From Paractinoplanes toevensis (GTDB taxonomy: Bacteria; Actinomycetota; Actinomycetes; Mycobacteriales; Micromonosporaceae): a stretch of DNA of 64,000 bases. Below, piece by piece: positions 51,410-59,574 of the stretch. The notes beneath the pieces were generated by a model. The model saw only the letters and a list, made by a program, of their open reading frames with translations. It ran no database searches and was not told the DNA's origin. Location of the stretch: positions 20,362 through 84,361 of the forward strand of contig NZ_BOQN01000145.1 of the NCBI RefSeq assembly GCF_018332695.1, read 5' to 3'. The number at the start of each line of letters is the position of its first letter. The stretch's first letter is position 1. Both the position numbers and the translations under genes were made by a program.

Positions 51410-52750
51410 ATGCTGCCGCCGATCCCGTTGATCGCCGCGGTCATGGTGGTTCTCCTGTCGATGTTCGGCACCCCGGGCGGCGCCGATCCGAGCAGCGCGC
51501 CGCGGCCCACCGAGGCGGTGCTCAACGGCTCCGCCGCCACCGACCTGAACGGCTGGTCGGCCTCCGCGGACCAGGGCCGGATCACCGTCGAACGGTTCTC
51601 CGGCCGCACCGGCGCTCCGAAGCCGACCGGCGTACGGCTCAGCAGCGGCGGCAACAGTGGCAGTTGGGCGTTCGCGCTGGTCGCGATCCACCGGGGCTTC
51701 TTCGAGCCGGGCACCTACTACCGGATGACGGCGTACCTGCGGGATTTGAAGGGCAAGGGCCGGGCGTACGGGCTGCTGCTGGCGAACGCGCAGTACCAGG
51801 ATCAGCCGGCCAAGACCACCGAGTACGGCCGGCCCCTCGACACGAAGTGGGTCCAGGTCACCCGCACCTTCATCGCCACCGGGACGGGCGGCGCCGACAC
51901 CGGCGTGTACCTGGCCTTGCCGACCGCCGGCTCGTTCCAGGCCGAGGTGACCGGGGTGAGCGTGCAGCGGGTGGATCCGCCGTTGCCACCGCGGGTGCCG
52001 GCCGGCACCGCCGCCACGACGCGGGTCACCTTCGCCGGCAAGGCCGGTTCGCCACCCGACCCGGACATCTGGAACCACGAGACCGGCGGCGGTGGCTGGG
52101 GCCACGGCGAACCGCAGATCTACACCGCCAGCACGAAGAACGCCCGGCTCGACGGCAAGGGCGGGCTGGAGATCACGGTACGCAAGGACGGCGGCACCTA
52201 CACCAGCGCGCGGCTCAACTCCAAGGGCGGGGTGACCGTCAAGGCCGGCTCGTATCTGGAGGTCGAGCTCACCGGGCCGACCGGCAAGGGGGTCTGGCCG
52301 GCGGTCTGGCTGATCGGCACCGACGTCGACACGGTGGGCTGGCCGCAATCCGGCGAGATGGACGTGTACGAGGCGTCCGGCGGCACGCCGAACATCGCCC
52401 GCACCGCCGTGCACCTGCCGACCGCCGCCGACCCGACCAAGGAGCGGTCGTACGGCTGGGCCGAGGCCGAGTCCCAGACCGACCTGGGTGAGCCGGCCGA
52501 CGCCGCCCCGCACCTGTACGGCGTGTACTTCTCGGACAAGCTGATCCGCTTCTACGTCGACCGCAAGCCGGCGATGACGATCTGGGCGTCGGACGCCAAG
52601 GCCACCGGCCGCCTGTGGCCGTTCGGCAAGTCGATGTACCTGGTCATGAACATCGCGATCGCCCCGAACGTGGACTACTCGCAGACGGTCTTCCCGCGCA
52701 CGATGACCATCCACGCGATCGGCATCTGGCAGGGCGGAATCCCGTTCTAG
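51410..52750 (+). CDS. Secreted GH16 glycoside hydrolase with N-terminal carbohydrate-binding-like domain
   Basis: A 446-residue exported enzyme. After a signal peptide (about 1-25) comes a beta-sandwich of about 160 residues resembling a CBM4/9-type module, a Pro-rich linker (PPLPPRVPAG, about 190-200), then a GH16 domain with GEMDVYEASG: nucleophile Glu316, Asp318, acid/base Glu321. Its catalytic domain is clearly paralogous to the preceding gene, both ending in a GG(V/I)PF tail. GAGAGGAG lies before the ATG. Probably last gene of the exporter operon; its stop overlaps the convergent XRE-cupin gene by 4 bases. Confidence 0.88.
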   Translation: MLPPIPLIAAVMVVLLSMFGTPGGADPSSAPRPTEAVLNGSAATDLNGWSASADQGRITVERFSGRTGAPKPTGVRLSSGGNSGSWAFALVAIHRGFFEPGTYYRMTAYLRDLKGKGRAYGLLLANAQYQDQPAKTTEYGRPLDTKWVQVTRTFIATGTGGADTGVYLALPTAGSFQAEVTGVSVQRVDPPLPPRVPAGTAATTRVTFAGKAGSPPDPDIWNHETGGGGWGHGEPQIYTASTKNARLDGKGGLEITVRKDGGTYTSARLNSKGGVTVKAGSYLEVELTGPTGKGVWPAVWLIGTDVDTVGWPQSGEMDVYEASGGTPNIARTAVHLPTAADPTKERSYGWAEAESQTDLGEPADAAPHLYGVYFSDKLIRFYVDRKPAMTIWASDAKATGRLWPFGKSMYLVMNIAIAPNVDYSQTVFPRTMTIHAIGIWQGGIPF

Positions 52751-53301
52751 ACGTGTTCCATCACCAGGACGGCCCAGGACGGTTCGAGGGCCTCGTAGTA
52801 GTGCGGCACGTCGCCGGGGAAGGCGATGTAGTCGCCCGGGCCGAGCTCGACCTGCTCGCCGGCCGGTCCCACCATGATCCGGCCGGCCGCGACCACCAGG
52901 TGCTCGACGCTGCCCGGGATGTGCGCCTCGGCCTCGCGCGGCTGGCTCGGCTCCAGTTCGAGCACGTAGAGGTCGCGGCGGGCGTGGGCGGAACCGGCCG
53001 CCAGCAGCGTCGCCGCGTACGCCGACTTGTCGGCCAGCAACCGCGGCCCCTGCCCGGCCCGGATCACCCGCACCTGGGTGGGCGGCGGCTCGACCAGCCG
53101 GCTGAACGGCACGCCCAGGGCCACGCCGAGCGACCAGAGCGTCTCGATGCTCGGGTTGCCGGCGCCCGCCTCCAGCTGGGAGAGGGTCGACTTGGCCAGG
53201 CCGGCCCGGCGGGCCAGCTCGGCCAGGGAGATGCCGACGCGCTCACGCTCGCGGCGCAGGGCCGCGGCGATGGTGGCGAGCGGGGGTGCCGGCTGCTGCA
53301 T
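52747..53301 (-). CDS. XRE-cupin transcriptional regulator
   Basis: A 184-residue regulator with an N-terminal XRE helix-turn-helix (GISLAELARRAGLAKSTLSQLEAGAGNPSIETL) and a C-terminal cupin (PGSVEHLVVAAGRIMVG...LGPGDYIAFPGDVPHYYE) that should bind a small ligand. It is divergent from azlC and, by the common arrangement, represses or senses for the AzlCD exporter. Confidence 0.9.
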   Translation of the reverse strand: MQQPAPPLATIAAALRRERERVGISLAELARRAGLAKSTLSQLEAGAGNPSIETLWSLGVALGVPFSRLVEPPPTQVRVIRAGQGPRLLADKSAYAATLLAAGSAHARRDLYVLELEPSQPREAEAHIPGSVEHLVVAAGRIMVGPAGEQVELGPGDYIAFPGDVPHYYEALEPSWAVLVMEHV

Positions 53302-53317
53302 GTTCGCTCCGTCGATC

Positions 53318-53354
53318 GTGTCGTTCGATTTGACGAACGCCCGGTGTGTCGTTC
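53318..53354. promoter_or_regulatory. Candidate operator in the XRE-cupin/azlC intergenic region
   Basis: The 66-base divergent region contains a perfect inverted repeat CGTTCG-6-CGAACG (53322-53327 and 53334-53339) and a direct repeat GTGTCGTTC at 53318-53326 and 53346-53354, 28 bases apart. Both fit binding by the adjacent XRE regulator. Confidence 0.55.
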
Positions 53355-53367
53355 AGTATTTCAGACC

Positions 53368-54096
53368 ATGCGTACGGTACAGCGAACGGAAGCGGATCGG
53401 GCACTCCTGCGCGACGCCGCCACCATCGCCGCGGCCATGATCGCGGTGGGTGCGTCGTTCGGTGCCATCGCGATCGCGTACGGCCTGCCGGTCTGGGTGC
53501 CGTTCCTGATGTCCACGGTCGTCTTCGCGGGCGGCTCGCAGTTCCTGGCGGTCGGCCTGCTCGCGGCCGGCAACCCGCTCGCCGCGGTCGTGGCCGGTCT
53601 GTTGCTGAACGCCCGGCACCTGCCGTTCGGCCTGGCCGTCTCCGAGGCCGTCGGCCCGCGCCTGCGGCACCGGCTGATCGGCAGCCACGTGCTGACCGAC
53701 GAGGTGGCCGCCTTCACCCTGGCCGAGCCCGATCCGGCCCGCCGTCACCGGGTCTACTGGATCATCGGCCTGACGCTGTTCACGTCCTGGAACATCGGTA
53801 CTGCCCTCGGCGTCCTGCTGGGCGGCGCCACCGGCGACCCGGACGCTCTGGGCCTGGACGCGGCGTTTCCCGCCGCCCTGCTGGCCCTGATCATGCCGTC
53901 GCTGAAGGACCGCGCCACCCGCACGGTGGCGCTGACCGGCGCCGCGATCGCCGTCCTGCTGACCCCGGTGCTGCCCGCCGGCCTGCCGGTGATGTGCGCC
54001 CTGCTGGGCCTGCTCACCCTGGTCCGCCCGCGCCGCCGCGCTGAGGTCCCGTCCGCAGCGCGTTCCGCGCCGGGCGAAGGGGTGCCGCCATGCTGA
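53368..54096 (+). CDS. azlC: AzlC family branched-chain amino-acid exporter, large subunit
   Basis: A 242-residue membrane protein with about seven hydrophobic segments and the AzlC sequences ASFGAIAIAYGLPVWVPFLMSTVVFAGGSQF and LLLNARHLPFGLAVS. With the small AzlD subunit it exports branched-chain amino acids or analogues. The ATG at 53368 is chosen because the preceding frame runs through the divergent regulator. It overlaps azlD by 7 bases. Confidence 0.9.
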   Translation: MRTVQRTEADRALLRDAATIAAAMIAVGASFGAIAIAYGLPVWVPFLMSTVVFAGGSQFLAVGLLAAGNPLAAVVAGLLLNARHLPFGLAVSEAVGPRLRHRLIGSHVLTDEVAAFTLAEPDPARRHRVYWIIGLTLFTSWNIGTALGVLLGGATGDPDALGLDAAFPAALLALIMPSLKDRATRTVALTGAAIAVLLTPVLPAGLPVMCALLGLLTLVRPRRRAEVPSAARSAPGEGVPPC

Positions 54097-54398
54097 TCGC
54101 CGCGATTGTCGTGCTCGGCGTCGGGACCTACAGCATGCGGCTCGGCGGAGTCCTGCTGCGCGGGCGGCTCGAGCTCTCCGACAGGCTGCAGCGGCTGCTG
54201 CCGATGGCCGCCGCGGCGCTGCTGGCCGCGCTCGCGGGCACGGCCGCACTGATGGCGGGGACGGAGTTCGCCGGCGCCGCGCGGCCCGCGGGCGTACTCG
54301 TCGGGGGAATTCTCGCCTGGCGCAAGGCGCCGTTCGTCGTGGTCGTGCTGGCCGCCGCCGGAACGGCGGCCCTGTTGCGGCTGGCCGGCCTGCCTTAG
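54090..54398 (+). CDS. azlD: AzlD family exporter subunit
   Basis: A 102-residue protein with four hydrophobic segments and the AzlD pattern GVGTYSMRLGGVLLRGR near the start and WRKAPFVVVV near the end. Coupled to azlC by a 7-base overlap; its stop overlaps the convergent DUF3043 gene by 3 bases. Confidence 0.88.
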   Translation: MLIAAIVVLGVGTYSMRLGGVLLRGRLELSDRLQRLLPMAAAALLAALAGTAALMAGTEFAGAARPAGVLVGGILAWRKAPFVVVVLAAAGTAALLRLAGLP

Positions 54399-55015
54399 AC
54401 GATCTTGTCGCCCAGCTGGACCTGCGGCTTCGGGACGCGCATGCGGCGGAACGTGAGGCCGCGCATGACGCCGTAGAACTGCAGCGAGCCGATGCGCACG
54501 TCGCTCTTCGGGAAGCGCTCCCGGACCGCCTTCTTGACCTTGCGGGCGATCAGGACGCTGTCGATGATCACCGCGACGGCCAGCATGGCCCAGATGATGT
54601 TGCTGGCCAGCTGGATCTCGCGGATCTGGATCGTCGAACCGATCAGCACGATCAGCGCGCCGCCGAAGAACCAGGTGCCGACCGTGCGCCGGGCGTCGAT
54701 GATGTTGCGGATCAGCGCCCGCTCCGGGCCGCGGTCCCGGGCGAGCAGGTAACGCTCGTCGCCGTTGCGCATGCCCTCGGTCGCCTCGGCGCGCTCCACG
54801 CGCTGCCGCTCGCGCATCTGCTTCATCGCCTCGCGGCGGTTCTCCGGGGCCGGGGCGTTGACCTTGCGGCCGGTGCTCTGCCGTTTCGGCGTGGCCAGGC
54901 CGAGCTCCTTCTTGCTCGGCGTGTAGCCCTTCGGCCGGGCAGAGGTGTCGGTCACCTCCTCCGCGGGTTCGGGAGTGGCGACGTCGGCTGACTTGCGGCG
55001 AAAAAGCGAGGACAC
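54395..55015 (-). CDS. DUF3043 family membrane protein
   Basis: A 206-residue protein with a basic cytoplasmic N-terminus (FRRKSADVATPEP, KGYTPSKKELGLATPKRQS), the NRREAMKQMRERQR helix, a GDERYLLARDRGP motif and two membrane segments (about 115-155). This matches DUF3043, an uncharacterised actinobacterial family. The GTG at 55015 gives the usual MSSLFRRK start although no ribosome site is evident. Confidence 0.85.
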   Translation of the reverse strand: MSSLFRRKSADVATPEPAEEVTDTSARPKGYTPSKKELGLATPKRQSTGRKVNAPAPENRREAMKQMRERQRVERAEATEGMRNGDERYLLARDRGPERALIRNIIDARRTVGTWFFGGALIVLIGSTIQIREIQLASNIIWAMLAVAVIIDSVLIARKVKKAVRERFPKSDVRIGSLQFYGVMRGLTFRRMRVPKPQVQLGDKIV

Positions 55016-55033
55016 GCTAGGAGAGTAGCCAAA

Positions 55034-55060
55034 CGGCGCGGTGTGGTTCACACCGCGCCG
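55034..55060 (-). terminator. murA transcription terminator
   Basis: Perfect 12-base arms (CGGCGCGGTGTG and complement) with a 3-base loop, 23 bases after the murA stop, followed on the minus strand by TTTGG. Confidence 0.8.
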
Positions 55061-55083
55061 CTCATCGTGACAATTAAGAGCTG

Positions 55084-56439
55084 TTAGAGCCGTTCGACGT
55101 GGGCGCCGAGGGCGGCCAGCTTGTTCTCGAAGTCCTCGTAACCGCGGTTGATCAGGTCCACGCCGTAGACCCGCGAGGTGCCCTCGGCGGCCAGGGCCGC
55201 GATCAGGTGGGCGAAGCCGGCCCGCAGGTCGGGGATCACCAGGTCGGCCGCGTGCAGCTTGGACGGCCCGGCGATGACCGCCGAGTGCTTGAAGTTGCGG
55301 CGCCCGAACCGGCACGGGGTGCCACCGAGGCAGTCCCGGTAGACCTGGATGGTGGCGCCCATCTGGTTGAGCGCGTCGGTGTAGCCGAGCCGCTGCTCGT
55401 ACACCGTCTCGTGCATGATCGACAGGCCGCGGGCCTGGGTCAGCGCGACGACTAGCGGCTGCTGCCAGTCGGTCATGAAGCCGGGGTGCACGTCGGTCTC
55501 CAGCGCGACCGGGCGCAGGTCGCCGCCCGGGTGCCAGAATTTGATACCGCCCTCGACGCCGGTGACCCCGGGCCGGCCGACCCGGTCGTCGGTGACCTCG
55601 AACTCGCCGCCGATCGAGCGGAACACGTTCAGGAAGGTCATCATGTCGGCCTGCCGGGCGCCGAGCACCTCGATCTCGCCCTTGGTGGCCAGCGCGGCCG
55701 CGGCCCAGCTGGCCGCCTCGATCCGGTCCGGGATCGGCTTGTGCGCGTAACCGTGCAGCCTCGGCACACCCTGGATCTCGATGACCCGGTCGGTGTGCAC
55801 CGTGATGATGCCACCCATCTTCTGCAGCACGCAGATCAGGTCCATGATCTCCGGCTCGATGGCGGCGTTGCGCAGCTCGGTGACGCCCTCGGCCCGGACG
55901 GCGGTGAGCAGCACCTGCTCGGTGGCGCCGACGCTCGGGTAGGGCAGCTCCAGCTTGGCGCCGTGCAGGCCGTTGGGCGCGCTCAGATGCATGCCCTCGG
56001 GCGCCTTGTCGACGACCGCGCCGAACTCGCGCAGCGCCTGGATGTGGAAGTCGATCGGGCGCGGCCCGATGTGGCAGCCGCCCAGGTCGGGGATGAACGC
56101 GCGGCCGAGCCGGTGCAGCAGCGGGCCGCAGAACAGGATCGGGATCCGGCTGGAGCCGGCGTGCACGTTGATCTCGTCGGTGCTGGCGCTCTCCACGTTC
56201 GTGGGGTCCATCACCAGCTCACCGTCGTCGGCGCCGTCGGTGACCTTCACGCCGTGCAGTTCGAGCAGGCCGCGGACGACCTCGACGTCGCGGATGCGCG
56301 GGACGTCGAACAGGCGGCTCGGGGTCTCGCCCAGCAGGGCGGCGACCATCGCCTTCGAGATGAGGTTCTTCGCGCCACGGACCCGGATCTGGCCTTGCAG
56401 CGGCGTACCGCCGTGCACGACCAAGACGTCGTCGGTCAA
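55084..56439 (-). CDS. murA: UDP-N-acetylglucosamine 1-carboxyvinyltransferase
   Basis: First committed enzyme of peptidoglycan synthesis, adding enolpyruvate to UDP-GlcNAc. The 451-residue protein has the RGAKN motif (Lys24, Asn25) and the active-site loop DLGGCHIGPRPIDFH with Cys122, the fosfomycin target. I place the start at the TTG at 56439: GGAGG lies 5 bases ahead and it gives MTDDVLVVHGG. The open frame upstream to 56643 is not coding-like. It is slightly longer than E. coli MurA and could be one of two paralogues in the genome. Confidence 0.9.
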   Translation of the reverse strand: MTDDVLVVHGGTPLQGQIRVRGAKNLISKAMVAALLGETPSRLFDVPRIRDVEVVRGLLELHGVKVTDGADDGELVMDPTNVESASTDEINVHAGSSRIPILFCGPLLHRLGRAFIPDLGGCHIGPRPIDFHIQALREFGAVVDKAPEGMHLSAPNGLHGAKLELPYPSVGATEQVLLTAVRAEGVTELRNAAIEPEIMDLICVLQKMGGIITVHTDRVIEIQGVPRLHGYAHKPIPDRIEAASWAAAALATKGEIEVLGARQADMMTFLNVFRSIGGEFEVTDDRVGRPGVTGVEGGIKFWHPGGDLRPVALETDVHPGFMTDWQQPLVVALTQARGLSIMHETVYEQRLGYTDALNQMGATIQVYRDCLGGTPCRFGRRNFKHSAVIAGPSKLHAADLVIPDLRAGFAHLIAALAAEGTSRVYGVDLINRGYEDFENKLAALGAHVERL

Positions 56440-56609
56440 CGTAACCTCCAGCCGGCGGGCGATCGGGGCGCCCGGTGTGATGATCGAGGGGGCAGAACGC
56501 GGGTGGGGGTACCCGATTCTGCAACCGGGGAAGCATAGCGCTGAGTGACAATTTGGGAAGTCGGCACAACGCCCACTCGGGGAGGAAATGCTGATGACTA
56601 AGCCAACAT

Positions 56610-56638
56610 TAAGGCGCCGCCCTGCGGACGGCGCCTTA
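56610..56638 (-). terminator. nadA transcription terminator
   Basis: Perfect 10-base arms (TAAGGCGCCG and complement) with a 9-base loop, 14 bases after the nadA stop on the minus strand. Confidence 0.8.
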
Positions 56639-56652
56639 GTCACTACTTAGGG

Positions 56653-57822
56653 TTACGGCAGGGCCAGCATCTGGTCCAAAGCCACCCGTGCGTGGTGGGC
56701 CGTATCCGGGTCGACGGTGATCTGGTTGGGCACCCGGCCGGCCACCAGTTCCTCCAGCGCCCACACCAGGTGCGGCAGGTCGATCCGGTTCATCGTCGAG
56801 CAGTAGCAGACCGCCCGGTCGAGGAACATGATCTGCTTGTCGGGGTGGGCGAGCGCCATCCGGCGTACCAGATTGAGCTCGGTCCCGACCGCCCAGCTCG
56901 ACCCCGGCTCGGCCGCGTCCAGGGCCTTGATTATGTATTCGGTCGAGCCGACGTAGTCGGCGGCCCGCACCACCTCGTGCCGGCACTCCGGGTGGACCAG
57001 CACGTTCACCCCCGGCACCCGCTCGCGCACCTCACGCACGCTCTCCAGGGTGAAGCGGCCGTGCACCGAGCAGTGCCCCCGCCACAGGATCATCCGGGCG
57101 TTGCGCAACTGGTCGTCGGTCAGCCCGCCGCCCGGCTTGTGCGGGTCGTAGAGCACGCAGTCATCGAGATCAAAGCCCATCTCGAGTACGGCGGTGTTGC
57201 GCCCCAGGTGCTGGTCGGGCAGGAAGAACACCTTCGAACCCTGCTCGAACGACCAGTCCAGGGCCCGCTTGGCGTTCGACGAGGTGCAGACGACGCCCTT
57301 GTTGCGCCCGACGAAGCCCTTGATGTCGGCCGAGGAATTCATGTAGGTCACCGGGACGATCTCACCGGTGATGCCCAGGTCCTCGAAGCGCTCCCAGGCG
57401 GTCTCCACCTGACCCAGGACGGCCATGTCGGCCATCGAGCAGCCGGCCGCCAGGTCGGGCAGGATGACCTTCTGGTCGGGCGTGGTCAGGATGTCCGCGC
57501 TCTCGGCCATGAAGTGCACGCCGCAGAACAGGATGAACTCGGCATCCGGGCGGGCCGCGGCCTGCTGGGCGAGCTTGAACGAGTCACCGGTCACGTCGGC
57601 GAACTGGATGACCTCGTCGCGCTGGTAGTGATGGCCCAGCACGAACACCCGATCGCCGAGCGCGGCCTTGGCCGCGGTGGCCCGGGCGACCAGGTCGGGG
57701 TCGCTCGGGGCGGGAAGATCGCCGGGGCAGTCCACGCCACGCTCGGAGGCGGGATCGGTGCCACGGCCGAGCAGAAGAAGCGCGGTTGCCGTACTGGCGG
57801 GTTCGATCCAGGTCGAGGTCAC
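56653..57822 (-). CDS. nadA: Quinolinate synthase
   Basis: Fe-S enzyme that condenses iminoaspartate with dihydroxyacetone phosphate to quinolinate in NAD synthesis. The 389-residue protein has the three cluster cysteines in GCSMADM (128), WRGHCSVH (251) and CYCSTMNRI (339/341), plus GHHYQRDEV and DIKGFVG segments. The GTG at 57822 is the best of several weak starts; a frame extension to 57882 would add 20 residues. nadB and nadC are not adjacent here. Confidence 0.94.
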   Translation of the reverse strand: MTSTWIEPASTATALLLLGRGTDPASERGVDCPGDLPAPSDPDLVARATAAKAALGDRVFVLGHHYQRDEVIQFADVTGDSFKLAQQAAARPDAEFILFCGVHFMAESADILTTPDQKVILPDLAAGCSMADMAVLGQVETAWERFEDLGITGEIVPVTYMNSSADIKGFVGRNKGVVCTSSNAKRALDWSFEQGSKVFFLPDQHLGRNTAVLEMGFDLDDCVLYDPHKPGGGLTDDQLRNARMILWRGHCSVHGRFTLESVREVRERVPGVNVLVHPECRHEVVRAADYVGSTEYIIKALDAAEPGSSWAVGTELNLVRRMALAHPDKQIMFLDRAVCYCSTMNRIDLPHLVWALEELVAGRVPNQITVDPDTAHHARVALDQMLALP

Positions 57823-57889
57823 AAAATCATCGTCGCACAGCGCGGGACGGTCATCTGCTTCGCTGAACGTGGCCTGCCACACTCAGGCG

Positions 57890-58993
57890 GTGCGCGTATT
57901 GATCTGTCCGGACAAGTTCGCCGGGACCCTCTCCGCATCCGCCGTCGCCGATGCGGTCGCGGCCGGCTGGTCCGCCTCCGACGACATCGTCAAACGACCC
58001 CTCTCGGACGGCGGTCCCGGCTTCGTCGAGGTGCTCGCCGCCGCGCTGAACGGCCGCCTGATCCCGGTGGAGACGGTCGACCCGCTCGGCCGGCCGGCCC
58101 GCGGCGAGATCCTGCTGGCCGGCAACACCGCCTACGTGGAGAGCGCCCAGGCCTGCGGCCTGCACCTGCTGACGGCCGAGGAGCGCGACCCCAACGTCAC
58201 CACCTCGTACGGCCTGGGCCTGCTGCTGATGGCGGCGGTCGAGGCCGGCGCGGCCGAGATCGTGATCGGGCTGGGCGGTTCCGCGGTCAACGACGCGGGC
58301 GCCGGCATGCTGGCCGCACTCGGCGCCGCCCCGGTCGACGTGGCCGGTTACGCCCTGCCGTATGGCGGTGCCTACCTGAACGCGGCCGCGGCCCTGGCCG
58401 GACCGCCCCGGCTGCGCCAGGTGAGCCTGGTCGCCGCCACCGACGTGGACAACCCGCTGACCGGCCTGCACGGCGCCAGCAAGATCTACGGTCCGCAGAA
58501 GGGCGCGAGCGAGGAGGACGTCTACCGCCTCGACGCCGCGCTCGAGCAGTTCGCCGGGGTGCTGGAGACGGCCTTCGGGGTGACCGACCTGGAGGTGGCA
58601 CCGGGCGGCGGCGCGGCCGGCGGCATCGGCGCCGCGCTGATCGCCATGGGCGGGCGGATCGTCTCCGGCATCGGCCTGGTCACCGAGCTGATCGGCCTGG
58701 CGACGGAGCTGGACGCGGCCGACCTGGTGATCACCGGGGAGGGATCCTTCGATCACCAGTCGCTGCGCGGCAAGGTGGTGGCCGGCATCGCGAACGGTGC
58801 CCGCGACCGGGGCCTGCCCTGCATCGTGGTGTGCGGGCGCAACGAGACCGGCTTCCGGGAGGCGGCCAGTGCCGGGGTCACCGAGACGGTGTCGCTGACC
58901 GATCATTTCGGCTCCGAGAAGACCGCCCTGGCCGAGCCCGCCCGGGGTCTCACGGAGATCGCGGGTGAACTCGCGCAACACTGGAGCAGGTGA
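57890..58993 (+). CDS. Glycerate kinase
   Basis: A 367-residue kinase of the GckA/GarK family that phosphorylates D-glycerate. Recognisable segments are the N-terminal ICPDKFAGTLSA, the KRPLSDGGPGFVE motif, IGLGGSAVNDAGAGML, KIYGPQKGAS, GGGAAGGIGAAL and VITGEGSFDHQSLRGK. The GTG at 57890 gives MRVLICPDK as expected. Divergent from nadA. Next to the IscA-like gene, as I recall for mycobacterial Rv2205c and Rv2204c. Confidence 0.92.
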   Translation: MRVLICPDKFAGTLSASAVADAVAAGWSASDDIVKRPLSDGGPGFVEVLAAALNGRLIPVETVDPLGRPARGEILLAGNTAYVESAQACGLHLLTAEERDPNVTTSYGLGLLLMAAVEAGAAEIVIGLGGSAVNDAGAGMLAALGAAPVDVAGYALPYGGAYLNAAAALAGPPRLRQVSLVAATDVDNPLTGLHGASKIYGPQKGASEEDVYRLDAALEQFAGVLETAFGVTDLEVAPGGGAAGGIGAALIAMGGRIVSGIGLVTELIGLATELDAADLVITGEGSFDHQSLRGKVVAGIANGARDRGLPCIVVCGRNETGFREAASAGVTETVSLTDHFGSEKTALAEPARGLTEIAGELAQHWSR

Positions 58994-59082
58994 CCTGGCC
59001 CACCCGGATTGGGAATCATGCGGATCAGGGCTAGCGTTGGGCAGTACGGCAGATGACCGCACCTGGCAGGGAGATACGTCAC

Positions 59083-59451
59083 GTGACCACTGAAGCGCAC
59101 ACCCAGTCGACCGAGGCCGCCGCCCCGACCGGCGTCGTTCTGACCGACGTCGCAGCGGTAAAGGTCAAGGCCCTGATCGAGCAGGAAGGGCGCGATGACC
59201 TGCGCCTGCGCATCGCCGTTCAGCCCGGTGGCTGCTCCGGCCTGCGTTACCAGTTGTTCTTCGACGAGCGTTCGCTCGACGGTGACGTCGTGAACGACTT
59301 CGACGGTGTCGGTGTCGTCGTCGACCGGATGAGCGCGCCCTATCTCGCGGGCGCGACGATCGACTTCGCCGACCGGATCGACGCCCAGGGCTTCACGATC
59401 GACAACCCCAACGCGCAGAACTCCTGCGCCTGTGGTGACTCGTTCCACTGA
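59083..59451 (+). CDS. HesB/IscA/ErpA family iron-sulfur carrier protein
   Basis: A 122-residue A-type carrier that delivers Fe-S clusters. The three ligand cysteines are present: Cys51 in PGGCSGLRY and Cys115 and Cys117 in the C-terminal CACG. The GTG start has GGGAG about 9 bases ahead and gives a short acidic lead before the fold. Likely clients in this window are LipA and NadA. A hairpin follows the gene. Confidence 0.93.
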   Translation: MTTEAHTQSTEAAAPTGVVLTDVAAVKVKALIEQEGRDDLRLRIAVQPGGCSGLRYQLFFDERSLDGDVVNDFDGVGVVVDRMSAPYLAGATIDFADRIDAQGFTIDNPNAQNSCACGDSFH

Positions 59452-59480
59452 GCCACTTTTTTATCGCACTGATCTTCTGA

Positions 59481-59510
59481 GCAGGCCGTCCCGTTAACGG
59501 GGCGGCCTGC
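59481..59510 (+). terminator. Terminator after the IscA/ErpA gene
   Basis: A near-perfect 30-base palindrome: GCAGGCCG and CGGCCTGC arms around CCCGTTAACGGG. It is 29 bases after the stop. There is no T run behind it on the plus strand; a run of T precedes it. Confidence 0.7.
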
Positions 59511-59574
59511 TGCGCGTAACGTGCCGGTAGGCTTCGCTCGTAACGCCCCCTGTTCCCCAACCTCGAGGGCCGAC

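Noticed and set aside
56219..56569. 116-codon minus-strand frame over the murA start
   Set aside because: Arg/Pro-rich shadow frame overlapping the clear murA reading frame.
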